Positions 59,709 through 64,000 of a DNA stretch of 64,000 nucleotides are shown here, piece after piece. Position 1 is the first letter of the stretch; each line of letters starts with the position of its first letter. This stretch comes from CAYWXV01 sp964462535. GTDB lineage: Bacteria; Bacteroidota; Ignavibacteria; OLB7. A model generated the notes under the pieces. It made no database searches, was not told where the DNA came from, and worked only from the letters and a program-made list of their open reading frames with translations. The position numbers were made by a program, and so were the translations under genes. Where the stretch lies: positions 62,001-126,000 of the forward strand of contig CAYWXV010000002.1 in assembly GCA_964462535.1 (NCBI GenBank), read 5' to 3'.

Positions 59709-62318
59709 TCACGCTGCGGTCTTGTCGACGACGTTCGCTGCCATCGCGAGCGCTTCGTCCAGGCGTGCCACGTCGCGTCCACCGGCGGTAGCAAGATGTG
59801 GCTTCCCCCCCCCACCACCACCGACCAGCTTGGCAAGCTCCCCGACGATCCGCCCGGCATTGTACTTGCCAACCAGGTCATCAGTCACAACACATAGAAG
59901 CGTTGCTTTGCCTCCGATCTCGGACCCGAGCACGCCGATGCCCTCCTTCGACAATCGATTCCGCAGTTCATCCCCAAGCGCCTTCAACGCGTCGACGTCG
60001 TCGACGTCGATTCGTCCGGCAACCAGACGCCCGCCGTCGACGGGTCGAGCAGCGCCGAGCAGCGCATCCAGGCCACCTGCCGCCTCCGTTCGCCGAACTT
60101 CCACAAGCTCTTTCTCAAGCTCCTTCTTCTCCTCGAGGAGCGCGTCAACACGATCATACAGCTCGCGATCAGTAACACCTAACCGCCGTGCGAGTCGATC
60201 GATCTCCTCGTAACGTCTGAGAAGAAGTTCGTCCGCGTCGAATCCGGTAACGGCCTCCACCCTTCGAACGCCCGCCTGAATGCTCGATTCCGATACGAGC
60301 TTGAAGAATCCTATGTCGGCGGTATTGCGAACATGAGTCCCTCCGCAAAACTCGCGCGAGAAGTCCGGGTCGATTGTGACGACACGAACCTTCGACCCAT
60401 ACTTGTCCCCAAAGAACATCTTCACGTTCGGGATCTTCCGCGCCTGGTCGATCGACATCTCCTCTGTCTCTACGGCGAGCCCCTCTCGGATCTTTGCATT
60501 GACCATGACTTCGATCTCGCGCAGTCGCTCGTGATCTACCTTCTCGAAGTGGGAGAAGTCGAAGCGGAGATGATTCGGAGCAACCAGTGATCCCGACTGT
60601 TGTACGTGTGTTCCCAGCACGCGGCGAAGCGCTTCGTGAAGGATGTGCGTAGCCGAGTGATTGCGCTGGATGTGCCCCCTGTATTCTGTCGCCAACTCGA
60701 CGTGGGCACGATCACCCGCCCGAACACCTGACGGCTCCGCATCCAGGAGATGGAGATAGATGCTACCGACCTTCTGAACGTCGACGACACCGTAGGCCTC
60801 TCCCCCTATTGTGAGGGTTCCGTGATCGGCAAGCTGCCCTCCCATTTCGGCGTAGAGGGGGGTTCGATCGAGAATGACCCCGTGCTCCGTAACCGCAAGA
60901 ATCTCGGCATCGGCAACAGTGGAATCATACCCAACGAAGTCTGTCGTTCCCTGCACATTGAGGTCAACAGCTTCCTGCGACACGCTCTTTCGCGCCTCGC
61001 GAGCCCTTCGCTTCTGCTCCTCCATTCGGAGATTGAATCCGTCGACGTCGACGGTCATACCCCGCTCCCGGGCCAGTAGCTGAGTAAGATCGAGCGGGAA
61101 CCCGAACGTGTCGTAGAGAAGGAACGCGTCGCCACCTGGAACTACGCTCTCACCACGCTGCTCAGCAGCGTGCGCGTGCGACTGAAACTGATGGAGTCCG
61201 GATTCCAACGTGGCGTTGAACTGCTCCTCTTCTGACCGTATGATATTCTGAATGTATTCCTGTTGCGTTCGTATCTCCGGGAACACCTCACCCATGGACT
61301 CGATCAACACCGGAACCAGTCGCCACAGCACCGGCTCCTTCAGTTCCAGCTCAACAAACGCATACTTGACAGCACGGCGGAGAATGCGACGGAGGACGTG
61401 TCCGCGGCCGGCATTTCCAGGAGCGGCGCCATCGGCAATCGCAAACGTGAGCGTGCGGACATGATCTGCCAGGACACGCATCGCAATCGAGGTCATGTCC
61501 TCGAGCCCACCCGCGTACTTGCGGCCCGACAGTCCCTCGATCGCGGAGATGACCGGCATGAAGACGTCGGTGTCATAGTTGGACGACTTCCCCTGCAGCA
61601 CGGCACAAATGCGCTCGAATCCCATCCCTGTGTCGACGTGCCTTGCCGGGAGGTTCTCCAATGAACGATCCGGTCGCCGGTTGTACTGGATAAAGACGAG
61701 ATTCCAGATTTCGATAACCTCCGGCCTACCAGCGTTGACCAGGGGCCCACCAGATCCGTCAGGCGTTCCGTCGAAGTGGATCTCCGAGCAGGGACCGCAC
61801 GGTCCGGTCTCTCCCATCTCCCAGAAGTTGTCCGCGTCACCAAAGAAATGAATGTGGTCTTCGGAGATGCCCGGCTGTCGCCTCCAGATCTGAAAGGCCT
61901 CGTCGTCCTGCGAGCTACCGTCGTCGGCCCGATGGACTGTAACGTGAAGCCGTTCGGGCGGCAGCCCCCACACATTCGTCAACAACTCCCAGGCCCACGA
62001 AATCGCCTCTTCCTTGTAGTAGTCACCGAAGGACCAGTTCCCCAACATCTCGAAGAACGTGTGGTGGTACGTGTCATGCCCCACGTCCTCCAAGTCGTTG
62101 TGTTTACCCGTTGCACGAATGCATTTCTGCGTATCAGCCGCGCGACTGTAGTCGCGCGTTCCGGTACCCAGGAACACATCCTTGAACTGGTTCATCCCCG
62201 CATTCGTAAAGAAGAGCGTTGGATCTCCGTGCGGGATCACGGGCGCCGATGATACGATCGTGTGATCCTTTGATCGAAAGAAGTCGAGAAAGCTCTGACG
62301 AATCTCGCGGGATGTCAT
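59709..62318 (-). CDS. alaS: Alanyl-tRNA synthetase
   Basis: 869 residues from the ATG at 62318, with AAAGGA seven bases upstream. Class II core: FFRSKDHTIVSSAPVIPHGD, FTNAGMNQFKDVFLG and FWEMGETGPCGPCSEIHFD. Editing domain with zinc residues HSATH and CGGTH (FSREFCGGTHVRNT), and a C-terminal DHHA1 domain with a glycine run and KPHLATAGGRD. It charges tRNA-Ala; a tRNA-Ala gene lies about 870 nt upstream. 114 nt separate it from def on the same strand. Confidence 0.97.
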   Translation of the reverse strand: MTSREIRQSFLDFFRSKDHTIVSSAPVIPHGDPTLFFTNAGMNQFKDVFLGTGTRDYSRAADTQKCIRATGKHNDLEDVGHDTYHHTFFEMLGNWSFGDYYKEEAISWAWELLTNVWGLPPERLHVTVHRADDGSSQDDEAFQIWRRQPGISEDHIHFFGDADNFWEMGETGPCGPCSEIHFDGTPDGSGGPLVNAGRPEVIEIWNLVFIQYNRRPDRSLENLPARHVDTGMGFERICAVLQGKSSNYDTDVFMPVISAIEGLSGRKYAGGLEDMTSIAMRVLADHVRTLTFAIADGAAPGNAGRGHVLRRILRRAVKYAFVELELKEPVLWRLVPVLIESMGEVFPEIRTQQEYIQNIIRSEEEQFNATLESGLHQFQSHAHAAEQRGESVVPGGDAFLLYDTFGFPLDLTQLLARERGMTVDVDGFNLRMEEQKRRAREARKSVSQEAVDLNVQGTTDFVGYDSTVADAEILAVTEHGVILDRTPLYAEMGGQLADHGTLTIGGEAYGVVDVQKVGSIYLHLLDAEPSGVRAGDRAHVELATEYRGHIQRNHSATHILHEALRRVLGTHVQQSGSLVAPNHLRFDFSHFEKVDHERLREIEVMVNAKIREGLAVETEEMSIDQARKIPNVKMFFGDKYGSKVRVVTIDPDFSREFCGGTHVRNTADIGFFKLVSESSIQAGVRRVEAVTGFDADELLLRRYEEIDRLARRLGVTDRELYDRVDALLEEKKELEKELVEVRRTEAAGGLDALLGAARPVDGGRLVAGRIDVDDVDALKALGDELRNRLSKEGIGVLGSEIGGKATLLCVVTDDLVGKYNAGRIVGELAKLVGGGGGGKPHLATAGGRDVARLDEALAMAANVVDKTAA

Positions 62319-62432
62319 CGATGATTCCTTTGTGGATAGCAGTTCGCGGATAACACAGCGTGCATACGGTTGGGTGGACCGCACCGACTTTTGTGACGAC
62401 TCGGCGCCTACTCGAAGTGAAGTAGCTTCAGG

Positions 62433-62984
62433 CTACGTCTCCTCCGAATAGAGTGGATATCCGGCATCCACCTCCCCTCGTGAGATCGCCGTGAGCTGCC
62501 TCTTAAGAAGTGCGCGTCTCATCGGCTTCAGGTGGTCAAAGAAGTAGATCCCATTCAGGTGATCGATTTCATGCTGCATTACACGCGCAAGCAGCTCATC
62601 CACCTCCATTCGATGTTCCTTCATCTCGAGGTCGAAGAAGGTCACCTCGATAGCCGCCGGACGCACGACGTCAGCACGCAGGTCGGGGAGCGACAAACAG
62701 CCCTCTTCGTAGGTCGCCTCATCGTCAGAGAAGGCGACGATCGTAGGGTTGATAAGCGTGAGCGGTCCGAGTGCTGCGTATTCCTCCATGTCGGAGAGGT
62801 CGATTACCGTGAGCGTGTGGTCGCGACCGACCTGGTTGGCCGCCAGCCCGATCCCCTCAGCATTGTGCATCGTCTCGTGCATATCGGCCACGAGCGCCAC
62901 CAGGTCGTCGGTGATCTCCTTCACCGTCGTGAGCTTCTGGCGGAGAATCGGATGATCATATGTATAGATGGGGAGAAGAGACAT
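62433..62984 (-). CDS. def: Peptide deformylase
   Basis: 183 residues. All three family motifs are present: GIGLAANQVG (about 44-53), EEGCLSLP with Cys96, and QHEIDHLNG with His138, Glu139 and His142, which hold the catalytic metal. It removes the formyl group from nascent N-termini. The ATG starts MSLLPIYTYDHPILRQ, typical of the family. Confidence 0.97.
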   Translation of the reverse strand: MSLLPIYTYDHPILRQKLTTVKEITDDLVALVADMHETMHNAEGIGLAANQVGRDHTLTVIDLSDMEEYAALGPLTLINPTIVAFSDDEATYEEGCLSLPDLRADVVRPAAIEVTFFDLEMKEHRMEVDELLARVMQHEIDHLNGIYFFDHLKPMRRALLKRQLTAISRGEVDAGYPLYSEET

Positions 62985-63064
62985 GTTCGAACATGGTCAA
63001 TTGGACAACAAACAAAACGACAATGCCGATCAACAGCAGGCTGCGATCGGCATCGACGTGGAAG

Positions 63065-63139
63065 CGGGATGGACGAGACTTGAACTCGCGACCTCCTGCG
63101 TGACAGGCAGGCGCTCTAACCAAACTGAGCTACCACCCC
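63065..63139 (-). tRNA. tRNA-Asp (GTC)
   Basis: A 75-nt cloverleaf reads cleanly on the minus strand: acceptor GGGGTGG/CCATCCC (one G-T pair), anticodon arm CCTGC-CTGTCAC-GCAGG with GTC, T arm GCGAG-TTCAAGT-CTCGT (closing base pair G-T) and discriminator G. CCA is not encoded. Confidence 0.96.
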
Positions 63140-63187
63140 GGTTATCAACGGTAGAAGAGAGCGTTGAGAGAACCTCTTCCCCACATG

Positions 63188-63260
<73 letters not shown>

Positions 63261-63281
63261 TCAACCCGTCTGAAAGGGAAG

Positions 63282-63312
63282 CAAAAATACGGGTGACCCT
63301 ATGGGGATGCAA
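63282..63312 (-). promoter_or_regulatory. Bacteroidota-type promoter before the tRNA-Ala/tRNA-Asp pair
   Basis: On the minus strand: TTG (63310-63312), a 20-nt spacer and TATTTTTG (63282-63289), an exact match to the TTG-N19-21-TAnnTTTG layout. The tRNA-Ala 5' end follows 21 nt later. Confidence 0.75.
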
Positions 63313-63384
63313 CCGTTTTTTCTTAAGCAATTACTTTTTACCAGTCAATGTTCGTTGTCGTCGATCGGGCGGAAACTCCCTCCC

Positions 63385-63392
63385 TATCTTTG
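63385..63392 (+). promoter_or_regulatory. Bacteroidota-type -7 element (TATCTTTG)
   Basis: TATCTTTG lies 42 nt before the ATG at 63435 and is embedded in the same 14-nt word (CCCTATCTTTGCAC) that precedes the TMEM14-like gene. The nearest TTG is 27 nt upstream, wider than normal. Confidence 0.6.
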
Positions 63393-63434
63393 CACACCGA
63401 TCACGATGTGTAATTACGTCCCCTCACTACTCTA

Positions 63435-64000
63435 ATGACCTCTTCTACATCCCTCGACACATCCGTACCCATCACACTTGGCATCGACGGTTTCACGTTT
63501 GCAGATCTCTTCCACCCTCGCCGCCTCGCCGAACTCACCGACGTCTTCCACCAACGACTTCGTTCGACCGCGCCGGAGGTGTGGGAGCGATTTGAGAACT
63601 ATCGAGCCACGCTTGGCGAGGGGATGTCGCCGGAGGAGATTTCCGACGTCATCATACAGACCGCCCCGTTCCTGGGCGACTTCCTCTGCGACCTGTTCGA
63701 CACGCATGAGCGCCGCGCGGACAAGCGCGACGATGTGCTCCGCGATCAGACTATCACCGACTTCAAGCGGGACTTTGTCATCCGGCGGGTACTGAAGCGC
63801 TACAAATCGATCGAGGGGATAGATGCAGCTGCGGCGGATCGATTCTACCGCGCTGTCAAAGCGACGCTCTTCCCTGAAGAATTTCAGAAGCTCGACGAGG
63901 AGCGTGCCCTGGCGACAGTCGCGCTGCGGCTGGTCGACTTCGAGAAGGGTCTGAAGGCACCAGCAGACATGCCTGATGAAACGCGCGTTGCAGTCGCATC
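63435..64000 (+). CDS. Unrecognised protein, 3' part outside window
   Basis: The frame is open from the ATG at 63435 to the window edge, at least 188 residues (starting MTSSTSLDTSVPITLGIDG). The visible part is highly charged and helical, with RAPEVWERF-like and DLFDTHERRADKRDD, TITDFKRDFVIRRVLKRY and AVKATLFPEEFQKLDEERA stretches. No signal peptide or membrane segment is seen. Possibly the N-terminal helical domain of a larger cytoplasmic protein; the family is not recognised. A TATCTTTG promoter element lies just upstream. Confidence 0.75.
   Translation, partial: MTSSTSLDTSVPITLGIDGFTFADLFHPRRLAELTDVFHQRLRSTAPEVWERFENYRATLGEGMSPEEISDVIIQTAPFLGDFLCDLFDTHERRADKRDDVLRDQTITDFKRDFVIRRVLKRYKSIEGIDAAAADRFYRAVKATLFPEEFQKLDEERALATVALRLVDFEKGLKAPADMPDETRVAVA

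Overview
The window comes from a bacterium of the Bacteroidota/Chlorobiota/Ignavibacteriota/Kapaibacteriota group. This is an inference from several independent signs. Five secreted proteins end in the proline/asparagine-rich C-terminal sorting domain of the type IX secretion system (T9SS). Promoters of the Bacteroidota type (TTG/TTTG, about 20 nt, TAnnTTTG) lie in front of tRNA and protein genes. Menaquinone is made by the futalosine route, and the elongation factor P resembles the Chlorobi form as I recall it. Base composition looks moderately GC-rich (estimated by eye). No phage, insertion sequence or CRISPR array is visible, so this is chromosomal core with lineage-specific secreted proteins scattered through it.

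Layout. 1-4351: two tandem TlpA-type thioredoxin proteins (the first cut by the window edge) and a TonB-dependent receptor. 4382-10383: a membrane/winged-helix protein, two paralogous peptide-binding ABC lipoproteins, an NlpC/P60 cell-wall hydrolase with a strong terminator, and a DoxX protein. 10521-14202 (minus): a lipoprotein, then an overlapping run of alpha/beta hydrolase, BaiN/YhiN flavoprotein and RluB-type pseudouridine synthase. 14263-20137 (plus): a stand-alone transpeptidase-like PBP, SpoIID/LytB protein, FolP, a TMEM14-like protein, a DUF971 protein, alanine racemase and mannose-1-phosphate guanylyltransferase. 20512-28490: two very large secreted T9SS proteins flanking an SDR gene.

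40201 down to 28549 is a tightly packed minus-strand run: pgsA, pgpA, mqnD, mqnB, an unusual radical SAM gene, aroA, fumC, a secreted DUF4397 protein, uvrC and an acidic HEAT-repeat protein. AroA feeds chorismate supply, MqnB and MqnD use chorismate-derived intermediates for menaquinone, and FumC, PgsA and PgpA supply respiratory carbon flow and anionic phospholipid. 40355-44466 (plus): a secreted hypothetical, tRNA-Cys, efp, accB, accC and gcvH, followed by a possible structured RNA and a terminator. gcvP converges on this block and is interrupted by 100 Ns. The Ns are flanked by an exact 55-nt duplication, so the gap is almost certainly an unmerged contig overlap.

48145-59472: a YfhL-like ferredoxin, a DUF309 protein, a membrane/metallopeptidase-like/TPR fusion, two tandem Asp-box (BNR/sortilin-like) T9SS proteins of exactly equal predicted length, and a BtuF-like metal/cofactor-binding lipoprotein. 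59709-64000: alaS, def, tRNA-Asp and tRNA-Ala on the minus strand, and the start of an unrecognised gene running off the edge.

The points most worth following up are the radical SAM protein with a CX8CX2C cluster motif inside the menaquinone/chorismate cluster, the membrane-peptidase-TPR fusion beside the Asp-box pair, the six-fold Cys-rich repeat protein, the thioredoxin fused to a glycogen-binding-like domain, and the collapsible gap in gcvP.
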